Shown one piece after another: positions 1 through 11,099 of a stretch of 64,000 nt of DNA (position 1 is its first letter; every line of letters begins with the position of its first letter). The DNA comes from Pristionchus mayeri (Eukaryota; Nematoda; Chromadorea; Rhabditida; Neodiplogasteridae), in the NCBI GenBank assembly GCA_036245805.1, contig BTRK01000006.1, positions 51,019,257 through 51,083,256 on the forward strand, read 5' to 3'. Below the pieces are notes generated by a model. That model saw nothing but the letters and a program-made list of their open reading frames with translations. It was not told the DNA's origin and ran no database searches. Both the position numbers and the translations under genes were made by a program.

Positions 1-572
1 ATCATTTCTCTCTCCATCCTTGAGTAACTTATGGCTAAGCTATCAGGTTGTGAAAAAAAGTAACGCTCGATTTTCAAATTTTATTTTCCTTTTGCTGCAG
101 CCTGATTATCATATTGTTGTATATGTAGGGTCCGCAAGGTGGTTGACAGAAATCATCACACATGCCTATTTCTGGGGCTAATGTGTCCCTATGGGACTGA
201 ATAGGATCATACTTTTTGAATTAGGTCGATATCTAATGTTTGAGTCAAGATATGGGCCAAAATGGGGGTGAATCGAGCATAACGTGAAAGGTCCAAAAAG
301 CGAGACGAGAGAAAGAGGGGCGGAGCCTATTTCTCCATTGTCTTTTCAATTCTCGAAAAGATCGGGTAGAGCTTCGCCGAATCCTACAGGGAAAGAAAGC
401 GAGCTTTCACGTAGGCAGGACGCTCTCTAGTCACGCCGGGTGAGAGACGGGTGGAGGGAGGGGAGGGAGAGGGAGGAGAGGAAGCGGAGAGAGTCACGAG
501 CCATGCGCGTTCGAAATCGAAGAGACACATGATGAGTTCGCAACCAAATCATTCGTTCAAAAGTGAATTTGG

Positions 573-753
573 AAGCTTTTTTCATCCTCTTTCGAATGAG
601 CCTCCGTGACCCTGGAAAATCCTTTTCTCAGTAGGTCAGCATACGAGTTTTATAGTTTTCTAGGCTAAGTCGCTGTATAAAACTTGTATGCTGACCTACT
701 TAGAGATGGATTTTCCAGGGTCACGGAGGCTCATTCGATAGAGGATGAAAAGA
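573..753. repeat. Imperfect inverted repeat, about 180 bp
   Basis: The left arm (573 onward, containing GAGCCTCCGTGACCCTGG) is repeated as its reverse complement up to about 753. A short unpaired centre lies near 660-675. It looks like a non-autonomous foldback or MITE; no other copy was recognised in the window. Confidence 0.75.
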
Positions 754-1074
754 GCTTCCAAATTCATTTTTGAGCTAGTGATTTCGTTTCGAATGAAGCC
801 TGTGTCCCCCTAATCTCGCTTTCGAGGGGGAAAGTGTCAGAGCCGAGTGGGCGGAGCTTGCAGTGTCTATGTATATGTACGTTGAGTGCATGGATACTCT
901 TTCCATAGCGCATTTGTTCAAGCCTGTGTAATTTGTATTGAGGAGACAAGATGGTGACAAAGGTGCATCACCAACGAGTTGAATTGATTACGTTTTGTCC
1001 TAACAATCCATAGATAGTTGTCATAGGGCAAATATTATAGCACATGCGCAAAGTACGTTGTACGGATATCACAA

Positions 1075-1113
1075 TGCATTTTTCTGACAGGCGAAAGTCC
1101 TGTCAGAAAAATG
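1075..1113. repeat. Near-perfect short hairpin
   Basis: GCATTTTTCTGACAGG is followed 7 bases later by its exact reverse complement. It lies in non-coding sequence; no function can be assigned. Confidence 0.7.
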
Positions 1114-3022
1114 CACTTAGTTATGAACTTGACCCTAACCCTGTTTCCAGAATTGGTGAAAAGTCCATAATTTTGTGGTTAACTGTTAAAGCATCTCTTT
1201 ATATATCAATAATCGGCTGGACGAAGTCAGGGTATAGTTCCATTTTGGGAAAATGTATTCATTCACTGTACACCAAAAGTAGAAATTTTGGCTATGTTGA
1301 TCTTTATTAAACAATTCTGAAAATCTTTGTTTTCTAAATGAGGAAAGGGCTTGTGCTCAAATGTTTCTCTGTGAGTTGTAGCCCCATAGTGTAGCATGGA
1401 AGCGCACTCATCTAGGCCCCAGTCTGAATTATCCTCCAAGCAGGAAACATATTCGCTTGAGCAGTGTAACCTCGGCAAGGTTTGCATTCAATACATTCTA
1501 ATTCGCGCGATTTTAATGCGCGTATGATCTCAGGAGTATTTTTCGGAAGAACTCCCAATGGGCTTCTCACTCCACTATATGTAAATGTACGGCTATTTTT
1601 CCGTCAAAATACGAGAGTCTGAAAAATTTTTTTAGAAAAGTGAGAAATTATCTCTTTTTATAAACCTTGGAAATTATAATTACCTAAAATGCTTAATACG
1701 ATTCGAACATGTGCTTATGAGAGGAATTGGGAGATACTCGAGAACTCTGAGTCCTGCCGGGACGTAGGAATTCTTGATTTTTAAATTGGCTGCAAAATTG
1801 ATAATAAGTACTTCGAAACGACCTCTTTCAAATGGCGTTGGCCGATTTTGCGAAAAAACTTTTTTCTCGTCGTGACGTGCTTCGGAAATGGGCGGAGTCT
1901 CGATTTTTTCTGAATAAGTCGATCTTTGACTCGATTTTTAGGCATTTTTCGATAAAGTTGCGAACAAATTGTCAACATACGAATGAAAGAGGAGTGTGAG
2001 AGGAACATTTTTCTTTCTTTGGATGGGTCAAAAACCCAAAAATTGCATCAAGGGTCCAACTTTGGCGTAGATTTTGAAAAATTTCGAAATGCCGAAAAGT
2101 TCTGGTTGGCACCATGCGCGATTTATTAGTCCTCTTGGGTACTTTCATTTCGTATATAGATCATTGGAATCGGGTCATGCGTTGTAATGTTGCACTCGTT
2201 TAAGCAAAATCGGCCATAGTGGTCGGGTATATACATCATGTTAACAGTATGTAAACTAGGTTTATTTGCATCGAAATTGCATAAATACATCACAGAAACA
2301 TGTTTCCACTTCATTTCCATGCAATTTGCAAGTCCATTTGATCATAAACTTGATTTGAAGAAATTGCGATCTGTCGACTAGGAAGGCGCAAAGAACCCGG
2401 TTTCTGGTGGTAATTGGCATCAATTCGAAGGGAAATGGCCTTAATGTCATGCATGAATAATTTTCAGAGCATTGTGGAAAGAAAATGAGGATTCAAATGT
2501 AACTTGTTCAATTTGATAATCGAAAAATGCCGAAATAAGACACATGACATTTTGTTTCTTCAAGACATTTTTTGCTTGCAGTTCCACGTAGAATTTTCTT
2601 GTTGTTGAAAAAGTTCGAAATACGTGATGCCTTTTTCTCATTCTACAAACTCTCTATATCCGAGAGATAGTGCGTAGTCGTGCATCTCAATTTTCGAACT
2701 CTACTTTTGCTTGATTATCTTCACCTCTTCTTAGCTCGTTTGTATCATCAGTGTTCCATCTCTCACCCAGTTTTGTTTAAGAATGCATTACGAATACGAA
2801 TATAAAATACAACCAATAGTGATTTATAGTATAAACTGTATTCCACCCAATTGGTACACTTCAAGAGGAGGACTGCGGAAGGGTTCCCATCGTCTCGAGT
2901 GAACTACCGTCAAGTAAAGGCCCGCTCAAGTCTGCGTTGTGAGTTTCTAACCGGCGCAAGTCAGGTGTTCGGCGGCAGGATGATCTACTTCAATGCCCAG
3001 CGGATATGCTCCACGATCGTCC

Positions 3023-4570
3023 CTACAGTTGACCAGAGAAGCCAAGGAAGATTCCATCCCTTGGCATAACCACGCTATGAGTTCCAATTCCCTCCACTCC
3101 GAAGTTACCCTCCTGCAGGACAAGTGCCTGACTTCAGGATAAATATGACATGATATGACCATCTATTTATCATCAACAAACAGAATTTCATTTCTCGCAT
3201 TTTCGGCGCTAGGTCGGATGAGAACTACGACGCCTTTGACATGCTGTCATAGTTCTTATCCGACCTAGTATCGCATGTTCATACTCTCGCTATAGTTGTT
3301 TCAGGAATTTCACCAACACAAATGGTCAAATATGAAGGTTCAGAAGAAACGTAAATCTTGCAATTCAATACTGGATGGAAAAGGTACCGATGCGCATTCG
3401 TCGTTCCTCTCGACGTAGTAGAATCCACGCGCACACTTGTTCATGTGCTGCAAATTTGTGTTTGCCTTGTTGCCTCGTCTTAGCAAATAGAGTTCGTAAT
3501 TCGGGTCGCCGTCTCTTCATTTGCCACACTCTCTAGACCGGTAGATCGGCGAGAAAGTGTGTAGAATTAAGAGAGCGCGGCATCGTTTCTTGAACTCTTC
3601 GTCTTAGCAAGATAAGAATACCTCGAGTTTCACGCATTTTCTTACATCCTTAAGGAACGCATAGTCGGACGGACACTTGTCCTAAAATTGAAATTCAAAT
3701 TGCGAAAATTCGAAGGTGTAAATTCACCTCCACTCTAACACATCTTTTCGTTACGTCATTGTATTCGAAGCCGGGACGGCATTTGTCAGAGTCGTCCTAA
3801 ATGTCCATATTTTGTAATGCCTGTGAAACATCATGATATTAAAATCCGTAAAATTTTGCGCTCTATGAACAAGTTTACATTGAGATTCTTTAAAATCGGC
3901 AGAATTTCAAAGGCATGCCCTGGGTGGAGCCGTGTGACACCTGTTGCGCTCCTCGTCGAATACGTAGCCGGGTGGGCATTTGACGATCTCCTATAGTTTT
4001 CCAGGTTTTTGCAATGTAACAATTCAGACATATTGCACACTTACTTTGAAACATCTCGTCGTAACGGGGTCATACACATAGCCGATATCGCATGCATCCC
4101 CCTAAAAAGGGCGGAAATTCGAGAATATATTTATTAAACGAAATGAGTGGTTCAAGTATCGAAAAAATAATAGTATGGAGCACTCATACTCAAACATACC
4201 TCGATTTGATAGCACTTATAATCATCCTCATTGAACACATACCCGGGCAAGCACAGAGGCTTGTTATCCTAAAAATCATCCCTTAGTTTTAAATTTGAAC
4301 ACACTGTTTACCTCTTCCTTGAAGCAAATCTTAGCTGCCTGATTATACTCAAATCCAGGTGGACAGACCTACAATTATTAACTAATATTTTAAAATGATA
4401 CATATGGAACATTTTTTTTTTTAAATAACAACATTCGAAACACTGACCTCATCATATCCGGCCACTTTTCTCCACGCTTCAGGATCTGATTCTCCACGAA
4501 CACTAGACAGAAGCGATGAAAAGAGAAGCGAGAGAAGAAGGAGCATGTTTGCTATATAGTCGCTGTCCAT
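3023..4570 (-). CDS. Secreted cysteine-pair repeat protein, one repeat per exon
   Basis: Not recognised as a named family. Nine exons: 4448-4570, 4312-4368, 4200-4268, 4045-4101, 3919-3990, 3728-3796, 3622-3681, 3388-3447, 3023-3127. All join in phase 0 and give 223 residues. Exon 1 encodes a hydrophobic segment (NMLLLLSLLFSSLLSS, residues 8-23) that looks like a signal peptide. Exons 2 to 8 each encode one repeat of about 20 residues, with one Cys near the start and one near the end (for example CPPGFEY...C and CPPGYVFDEE...C), mostly ending in Glu before the intron. The last exon lacks Cys and is the least certain. Exon 5 needs a GC donor (AGG|GCATGC). The start at 4570 is chosen because it opens directly into the signal peptide. 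Two palindromic elements sit in its introns (3210-3268 and 3489-3598). Probably an extracellular or cuticle-associated protein; that is inference. Confidence 0.7.
3210..3268. mobile_element. Family B MITE (GGTCGGATGAGAACTA termini)
   Basis: Short palindrome whose arms read AGGTCGGATGAGAACTA and its complement. It is a diverged member of the dispersed family also found at about 19.5, 20.9, 37.0, 44.6, 58.9, 59.2 and 61.8 kb. It lies in the last intron of the cysteine-repeat gene. Confidence 0.8.
3489..3598. mobile_element. Family A MITE (AGAGTTCGAGAAACGATACC termini)
   Basis: Inverted repeat of about 110 bp. The termini read AGAGTTCG and CGAACTCT type, and the internal arms contain ACACTCTCTAGACCGG. 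Member of the most abundant palindromic family in the window. Confidence 0.85.
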
Positions 4571-4940
4571 GCATGTTTTTCTTTTATATCTGGAACATTC
4601 CCAGTTGAATCAACTTTTTAAATTAAAACGTGCAGTTTGCACTAAGAAAATGAATTATCTGGGAACGGAAAAATGCATGTGCATCTTTTTTTTATCGGCA
4701 CTGAATACTTGGAGATCAATTTGTTCATTTGTGAGGAGATGCCCCTCTCTCTCTGGCTAACAAATTAAAATATGATGAGAGAGCAATATCACATCGCAAT
4801 AATTCACAAGGTATTGATGTGCCTCAGACTATACATCAGCAATATGTTAGCATTGCATCAGTTTTTGTGGACTCCCAAATCACCAAGTTGTGAAAAATTG
4901 TGCGGTGTTCGTATTCGTACCTTTGTTGTGCTTGCGTATT

Positions 4941-5038
4941 CTTCTCTCTTTCTCTCTCTCCCTCTCTCTCCCCATCTCTCTTTCTCTTCCTCTCTCTCAA
5001 TCTCTCTCTCTCTCACTCATCCTCGCCCCTTCTCTCTA
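4941..5038. repeat. CT-rich microsatellite upstream of SDR copy 1
   Basis: Long run of CTCTCT with minor interruptions about 100-200 bp before the start codon. An equivalent GA/CT tract (11125-11172) lies upstream of SDR copy 3 in the opposite orientation, so the tract belongs to the duplicated promoter unit. Confidence 0.85.
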
Positions 5039-5088
5039 GTCTCTGCGCTAACCACAAAACATACGGGCAACCACAACGAGAGGGCGAG

Positions 5089-5096
5089 TATAAGAG
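5089..5096 (+). promoter_or_regulatory. TATA-like box of SDR copy 1
   Basis: TATAAGAG lies 57 bases before the ATG. The same octamer lies at a similar distance upstream of SDR copy 3, within similar flanking sequence, which supports a shared core promoter. Confidence 0.55.
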
Positions 5097-5152
5097 ATGC
5101 CCGCTCTCCTCTCTACCAACTCCCCGGAAAACCCTCAACTTCCCTCGCTACA

Positions 5153-6640
5153 ATGGTCTCCGTTCTGGTCACTGGCGCCAATCGTGGAATCGGCCTTGGT
5201 CTAATTCGCCATCTCATCTACGAGCCTTCAGTCTCTACTGTTATCGCAACCGCCAGAGATGTCGACGCGGCCAAGGTTTGTCCATCGTTATTCTCCACGA
5301 CACAATCTCAATCCTGCTAGACCAACCCAGTAATTAACTTTTTCTTCTCGGTATTGATTGAAACACACTTTGGCAAGTAGTGTAAACAATCCGTGTGTGT
5401 TAGAGTTGCCGGGTCAATACTCCATTCATGGATTATTGTTTCAGGATCTGAATGCACTCGGTAACCCCAAGCTGCACGTTATCCAACTCGAGGTCGTCAA
5501 TGAAGATTCTATTGCGGCAGCCGTTAAGAAGGCAAGTCAATTCGAATTTCGGATTTTTGCCAATTCGAATTTCGGATCTCAAAACATAATTTGCAACTTT
5601 TTCATTTAGATTTTTTTTTTAATTTTCGAGTTTCAGGTTTTCGAGATCGTTGGAGAGAACGGATTGGACATCCTTGTCAACAATGCCGGTATCGGATATA
5701 TTGCTCCGTTGAATGGCGACATATCCAAGGCAAAGATCATCGAGAATTTGGAAGTGAACACCATCGCTCCGCTGCTGATTGCGAACGTGAGTGCTAATAT
5801 TTCTGTTCAAAGTTATCATTTGAGTTTCTCATATTTGCTTGTTCTCTTGCTTTCTTTAACGAAGAAAATAAGTAATGAGTAGAGTCAGACCGTTGCTCTT
5901 CTTTCATCATTTGTTTATCATCTAGATTTTTAGATAATACAATTTTCAGAAATTCTACCCTCTTCTCAAGCAAGCTGCCGCAAAGAAGGGGTCTGCTCAA
6001 ATCGCCATCATCTCATCGGGACTAGGCTCACTAGAAAACGTCACGAAAGGAATCTACCGGGAAATGCCGTACACGGTTTACGGAATGAGCGGTGAGTGCA
6101 GAAACGCAAATAAAGATAATTTGAACAGCGTTCGGAGAAAATCAGGAATAGGGTTCTCTTATTGGAAAATTTTTGTATCATTTTCGAATATGTTTTATGC
6201 GCGCTATATATATGAACTATATAGTGCGCATGAAAAATATTCGAAACTGATGCAAACATTTTCCAATAAGAGAACCCTATTCAAGAATGCTTCTAATTGG
6301 TGATGAGGAAAAATTTGTTCCAGACCGCTGTCAACATGCTTACGAGGAGGATCGCCGTTGAGTGGAAGGACGACAAGATTCGAGCGACTTCATTCTGTCC
6401 CGGATGGGTGAAGACGGATATGGGATCGCAAGCGGCAACGTATACGGTAGGTCATCATTCACTGTTTCTTACCAATCATGATGTGGCCCGTGCTTTCACT
6501 TAGATATTTGAGCTTTTCTGTACATGAAAACATTCCAGGTCGACGAATCGACAATCCCTCTCTCCAAGCTCATCCTCTCCCTCACTGAAGAAAACAACGG
6601 ACAGTTTTATCAACACACTGGGGAGAAGATCCCTTGGTGA
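5153..6640 (+). CDS. Sniffer/C-factor-type short-chain dehydrogenase, copy 1; frame break at catalytic Lys
   Basis: NAD(P)H-dependent carbonyl reductase of the classical SDR fold by family knowledge; probably cytosolic. Exons 5153-5275, 5445-5531, 5637-5786, 5950-6091, 6324-6446 and 6539-6640. TGANRGIG (residues 7-14) is the cofactor motif, NNAG the structural motif, and the C-terminus ends GEKIPW, as in its two neighbours. Intron 2 uses a GC donor (AAG|GCAAGT). Anomaly: exon 4 ends GGAATGAGCG|GTGAGT, whereas paralogues have an AAG codon (Lys of YxxxK) directly before the donor. Two bases appear missing. As a result exon 4 ends in phase 1 but exon 5 needs phase 0, and Lys is lost. A palindromic element fills the next intron. 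Poly(A) signal at 6733. Either an incipient pseudogene or a consensus error. Confidence 0.8.
6150..6285. mobile_element. Family D MITE (CTCTTATTGGAAAATTTTTG termini)
   Basis: Arms beginning AGGGTTCTCTTATTGGAAAA and ending with the complement; the centre is AT-rich. Related copies at about 27.92-28.06 and 61.89-62.02 kb share the outer 20 bases but not the interior. Inserted in intron 4 of SDR copy 1. Confidence 0.85.
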
Positions 6641-6732
6641 AGCAAGCAAGTTGTAATGATTTTAATGCTGCATAAATTTGATCATCATGAATTGTTTTGT
6701 TATGTTGCAAGATGAAACACGAAGAATTTTAT

Positions 6733-6738
6733 AATAAA
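6733..6738 (+). terminator. Poly(A) signal of SDR copy 1
   Basis: AATAAA about 95 bases after the stop codon, followed by an A-rich stretch. Confidence 0.5.
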
Positions 6739-6899
6739 ATGAGAAACTAGGCTACATTCCAGTCTCGCAGAAAGATCTCTCATGCTCTGCCTCTCAATGT
6801 TTGCCTTGCTTATCAATCACCCTGCTGTCTCTCCATGCGTATGAAACCCTCTCTCTAATCTGCAGCCACAAGACACTGTCATCATGTCCATCGAGTGGG

Positions 6900-6905
6900 T
6901 ATAAA
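6900..6905 (+). promoter_or_regulatory. TATA box of SDR copy 2
   Basis: TATAAA 46 bases before the ATG of copy 2. The flanking sequence differs from copies 1 and 3, so this copy has the more diverged promoter. Confidence 0.5.
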
Positions 6906-6950
6906 CGCATCCTTATCACTCGGTACCACTCAAACCTCTCTCAGTGAACC

Positions 6951-8346
6951 ATGCTAACCGTCCTGGTCACTGGCGCTAATAGAGGCATCGGTCTCGGTCT
7001 GACTCGCCACCTGCTTGCTGATCCCTCAGTAGATATCGTCATTGCAACCGCGAGAGACGTCGACTCGGCCAAGGTATGTTACTTTTTAATTCATTATTAT
7101 GGATAATCGAACAAATATTACATTATACATGCGATATTACGATGTTCCATCTATGTAACAAAGTATTCCCATTCCTTCTAATGAACAAACAATGATTGAC
7201 AATAATTTCATAAGGAGCTTCACAAAATCTTGATGAAGGATCGATAATGGCTTCAATCGCAGGATCTCAAAGCGCTCAACAGTTCCAAACTTTACATTAT
7301 CGAACTCAACGTCGCGGATGAAAAATCAATCGATAAAGCGGCAATCAAGGTAAGCTTTGTTGATCATGTATCGTTCGACAGTGTTGATACGCGTTGATTC
7401 AGGTATCGGAGATCGTCGGGGAAAACGGGCTCGATGTGCTGATCAACAATGCGGGAATCTGCTACGTGGAGTCCTTGGACGGTGACGTCTCCAAGGAGAA
7501 GATGACGGAGCAGTTGGACGTCAACGTCGTCGCGCCTCTTCTGATTTCGAACGTGTGTTTTCCGTTTCGTGACCTACCGCATTCAAGTATCGACTGAATA
7601 GTTAAAGTTCGTGCAGCTCGTTCATCTCCTAGTGTTTCGTAAATAACAATATTTAGCTATTTACGATTCCAGAGATTCTTCCCTTTTCTGAAGAAGGCAG
7701 CCGCAAAGAATGGTTCGGCTCAAATAGCTAACATCTCTTCTCGGATCGGCTCACTCACCAACGCGCACAGCCATAAAATGCCGATCACCATGTACGGAAT
7801 TAGCAAGGTTAATTCTTCACAGACACTGATAATAATTCATGTAGATTTATAGTCATGATGAGTAGCACGAATGAGAGTATCACGTGCGTACAAGGAAAAA
7901 ATTGAATATGGGATTGAAAAAGTAAAACTTAAAAATACAATTCAATATTCATAGAGCGCGCTCAACATGCTCACTCGACGGCTCGCCACTGAATGGGCGG
8001 GCGTGCACATCCGCGCGACGTGCTTCTGTCCCGGATGGGTGAAGACGGACATGGGATCGCAGATGGCGGCATTGACGGTGGGTAGCTAAAGTCTTCTTTG
8101 CCACCCTAAGGCCCTAGCTTGGAAGAATCTAGACTAACTTCGTCATGTTGGGATCACTTTGTATTCTGGACGATTAGACCATTCTATTACTGTTTTCTCG
8201 TACGATAATCCATCATTTCATCACTAAACTTTGTTGACGTTCAGGTCGACGAGTCTACTGGCCCTCTGACGAAACTGATCCGCTCGCTCACCGAGGAGCA
8301 CAATGGAAAATTCCTCAACACCAGTGGAGAGCCAATCCCGTGGTGA
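6951..8346 (+). CDS. Sniffer/C-factor-type short-chain dehydrogenase, copy 2
   Basis: Intact SDR of 239 residues, by family an NAD(P)H-dependent carbonyl reductase. Exons 6951-7073, 7263-7349, 7403-7552, 7673-7807, 7955-8077 and 8245-8346; all phases are 0. TGANRGIG is at residues 7-14, followed by NNAG. Ser in NISS (about 142-143), Tyr161 and Lys165 of YGISK supply the catalytic triad. The C-terminus ends GEPIPW. Exon-intron structure is identical to copies 1 and 3, showing tandem duplication. Here intron 2 uses an ordinary GT donor while both sisters use GC. It lies 310 bp after copy 1 in the same direction and has its own TATA box, so it is probably transcribed independently. Confidence 0.9.
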
Positions 8347-8421
8347 AGGAGTAACGAAGCTGTCTAATTTGAGCAACGTACACTCGTAATATATTTAAAA
8401 TATTGTACGTTTCCCTATGTA

Positions 8422-8942
8422 TCAGGTTGGCGGGAAAGTCTTTGTGTATGGTTTTGTTTTTACACTGCTCGTCGCAAATGTACTTCGGTATCCCCTAGTG
8501 AATAACAGCCAGTGAAGGACCTTTATAGTAAACAACTTCCCACCCCCTTCTCTTCAGTCAGGCTCCAGTAGAGCAACAATGTATGCCACTAGTACCATCC
8601 ACATCCGTCATTCTACAGTTCCACCTCTTCCTATCCTACACAACGATGAAGGATTCCGAGACCATACTGAAGTATGTTTATGACACGCATGCCCCACACT
8701 TCAACGCAGTCAGGATTTGGTTTCATCGCTTCGAATAAGGCGACTTTTCTAATTTTCTTAATTTTTCGATTTTTTCTTCTTTTTCGCGCGCAGGTGGGTT
8801 CTACAGGGAGGGGATCCATAGATTCAAGGAACATTGGGCATATGTTGTCAATAATGATGACTAGTATACTTGACCTCATGCTATTGTTTCTTCAAAGAAA
8901 TAAAGTTTTGAAAAATACACAAAGACTTTCCCGCCAACCTAA
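8422..8942. mobile_element. Internally deleted mariner element
   Basis: Terminal repeats TCAGGTTGGCGGGAAAGTCT and complement are flanked by TA on both sides (8420-8421 and 8943-8944). They match the mariner terminus type. Inside, on the + strand, are a short stretch resembling the transposase N-terminal region (YVYDTHAPHFNAVRIWFHRFE-like, about 8670-8740) and a piece resembling the C-terminus (GFYREGIHRFKEHW, about 8800-8850). The catalytic DDD/D core is absent, so the element is non-autonomous. Confidence 0.85.
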
Positions 8943-9450
8943 TATAATTTATGATTTTCCTTCATGCATTATTCATTCAATCCTCATGTACACTGACAAT
9001 TCGGACACGTATGCATCCGAATCCATCTGAGTTCTCTGTTTTAACGAGCTACGAAGTACTTTTGTGTTATGTGCTTTGATCACAACTGAGTGATCATCGA
9101 GAGTGAAGCATCAAACCCATTTCGACTCCAAGATTGACAAGGCCGGTTCTCAAAGGTTATTGAGCGGTTTGACTGCAACGATTGACAAGGGTGCGTTTAC
9201 CCATTCGATCGACATGCTGACAGCCTTTGCAGACAGATAAGAGAGGGTTTCATACGCATGTGACAGCGCGTATCGGATCAATTGATAAGCGATGCAATTG
9301 ATGCAGCGAGGCCAATCAGTTTCAGGTTCGAAGATACTAAACAGTAACTAAATTTTATATTCTTCACTGTTCAGATTTATGTTCGAAAATATCAAAAGTG
9401 AGTTTTATAAAACATAAATTCAAATTTATTCAATGATATGTCAATGTCCT

Positions 9451-10997
9451 TCACCACGGTATTTTCTCTCCTGTGTGGTGATAGAAATTGCCGTTGTGCT
9501 CTTCAGTCAGAGCTAGGATAAGCTTGGAGAGAGGGATCGTCGATTCGTCCACCTGATATTTCGCCATTTTTGATGGGAAAGACCAATGATCAAGCTCATG
9601 AACAGAAAGAAGCGATGGTAGCTAACAGTGTACGTTGCCGCTTGCGATCCCATGTCCGTCTTCACCCATCCGGGACAGAATGAGGTTGCTCGAATCTTAT
9701 CGTCTTTCCACTCAACGGCGATTCTCCTCGTGAGCATGTTGAGTGCGGACTGGAAGCAATACTTCGTCTCAGGCATTACAAAAATCTCAGGGGAGAAATC
9801 AGGAGAAATTTGTGAATTTGTGAGATTTCTAGTCAGCGCGTTGTACCAATTCAAACAAAATGTCTTGAAGGCATGTATGCCCTGTTAGTTCTCACGGAAG
9901 AGACTTTTTTTGAATTCCCGCAATTTCGTATCTCCGTTCTCCTTGGAGCTAGAGACTTGAAAATCGGAATATAAAGTTTTCTGACCCTCAGAACCGAGAT
10001 ACGAAATTGCGGGAATTCAAATAAAAGTAACTTCCGTTCAAACGGGCTGAGAAATAACGCCACATTACATAGCAACACACCTTTGTCATGCCGTAAACAG
10101 TGCATTTCATGGCTGATCCCACTGTTGGCACATCTTCGAGAGAACCAAGCGCCGATGAAATATTAGCAATTTGAGCAGATCCCTTCTTTGAAGAAGCTGA
10201 CTTGAGCAGAGGGTAGAATTTCTGAACGACCTTTCTTAGACAAATATCATTGAAATATGACTTTTATAACAAATTGATGCTCACATTCGCAATTAGCAAT
10301 GGAGCGACGGTGTTTACTTCCAAATTCTCGAGTATCTTCGCCTTCGATATGTTGTCTGCATTTAACGGGGTAACGTATCCAATTCCCGCGTTGTTGATCA
10401 GAATGTCCAGTCCCTTCTCTCCAACGATCTCGGCAACCTGAAACGACAGAATGTCCCAATTTTTACTAAATGCGTTCAATTGGACTCGCCTTTTTCGCAG
10501 CTGCTGCAATCGATTCTTCATTGACAACTTCGAGTTGGATGATGTGCAGCTTGGGGCTGCTAAGAGCCTTCAGCTCCTTAAAAGAATGCATGAAATACGA
10601 AATAGACTTGCATGAAAACACTCAACATGTGAATTGAGCATCCGAGTAAAAAGTAAACACAACAGTGCGTTCTATTCGGAGAAAATGGTGGGGGGGGGGG
10701 TCATGTGAATATATATTTTACCACTACGTTACCCAATGGAGTTCGAAATTATGGTCACCATCTCTTCATTTCACACAATCTTTCGACAAGCAGGTATGCG
10801 TCAGATTGTATAGAATGAAGGTACCGTGGTATTATTTCCCAAACTCGTGTACTCTATCCATACGAAAGCAAAACCTTGGCCGAGTCGACATCCCTCACAC
10901 TTGCGATAACCGTGGAGACTGAGGGTTCGGAGAGGAGATGGCGAGTTAGACCAAGGCCGATTCCACGATTGGCGCCAGTGATCAGAACGGAGACCAT
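9451..10997 (-). CDS. Sniffer/C-factor-type short-chain dehydrogenase, copy 3
   Basis: Intact SDR of 242 residues on the opposite strand, closest in sequence to copy 1. Exons 10875-10997, 10490-10576, 10285-10437, 10081-10221, 9627-9749 and 9451-9552, all phase 0. It has TGANRGIG, NNAG and a YGMTK active site with the Lys codon AAG directly before the donor, and it ends GEKIPW. Intron 2 has a GC donor (AAG|GCGAGT) at the same position as in copy 1, so the non-canonical site predates that duplication. A palindrome (9912-10018) lies in intron 4. The upstream region shares a TATA-like octamer and a CT tract with copy 1. Copy 3 converges with copies 1 and 2. Confidence 0.9.
9912..10018. repeat. 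Inverted repeat in SDR copy 3 intron
   Basis: Arms GAATTCCCGCAATTTCGTAT and complement, with a centre of about 40 bp. Looks like a MITE; no second copy was recognised. Confidence 0.8.
10739..10846. mobile_element. Strongly diverged family A MITE
   Basis: GAGTTCGAAATTATGGTCAC...TCTTCATTTCACACAATCT and a matching complementary arm keep the order of family A, but with many substitutions. Located in intron 1 of SDR copy 3. Confidence 0.5.
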
Positions 10998-11054
10998 TGT
11001 GATAGAAGATCGAGAAAGAAAGAGTTCAGAATTGGTAGATGTGAGAGGGCTCAC

Positions 11055-11062
11055 CTCTTATA
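11055..11062 (-). promoter_or_regulatory. TATA-like box of SDR copy 3
   Basis: TATAAGAG on the minus strand, 57 bases upstream of the ATG at 10997; same octamer and spacing as in copy 1. Confidence 0.55.
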
Positions 11063-11099
11063 TTCACCCTTCAGTTGTTGTGTACACCGTATTTGTGGT

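Larger units (their letters stand above)
1..3022. other. No gene recognised; repeats only
   Basis: I see no exon chain with consistent phase here on either strand. The stretch holds an imperfect inverted repeat at 573-753 and a short perfect hairpin at 1075-1113. A GC-rich patch at about 410-500 resembles patches near 12.35 and 47.9 kb. The remaining open frames are short and lack splice or family signals. Confidence 0.6.

Noticed and set aside
4772..5337. Overlapping + open frames across the CT microsatellite
   Set aside because: Translation is CT-repeat derived (Ser/Leu) and ends in SDR exon 1 without splice logic; this is promoter sequence.
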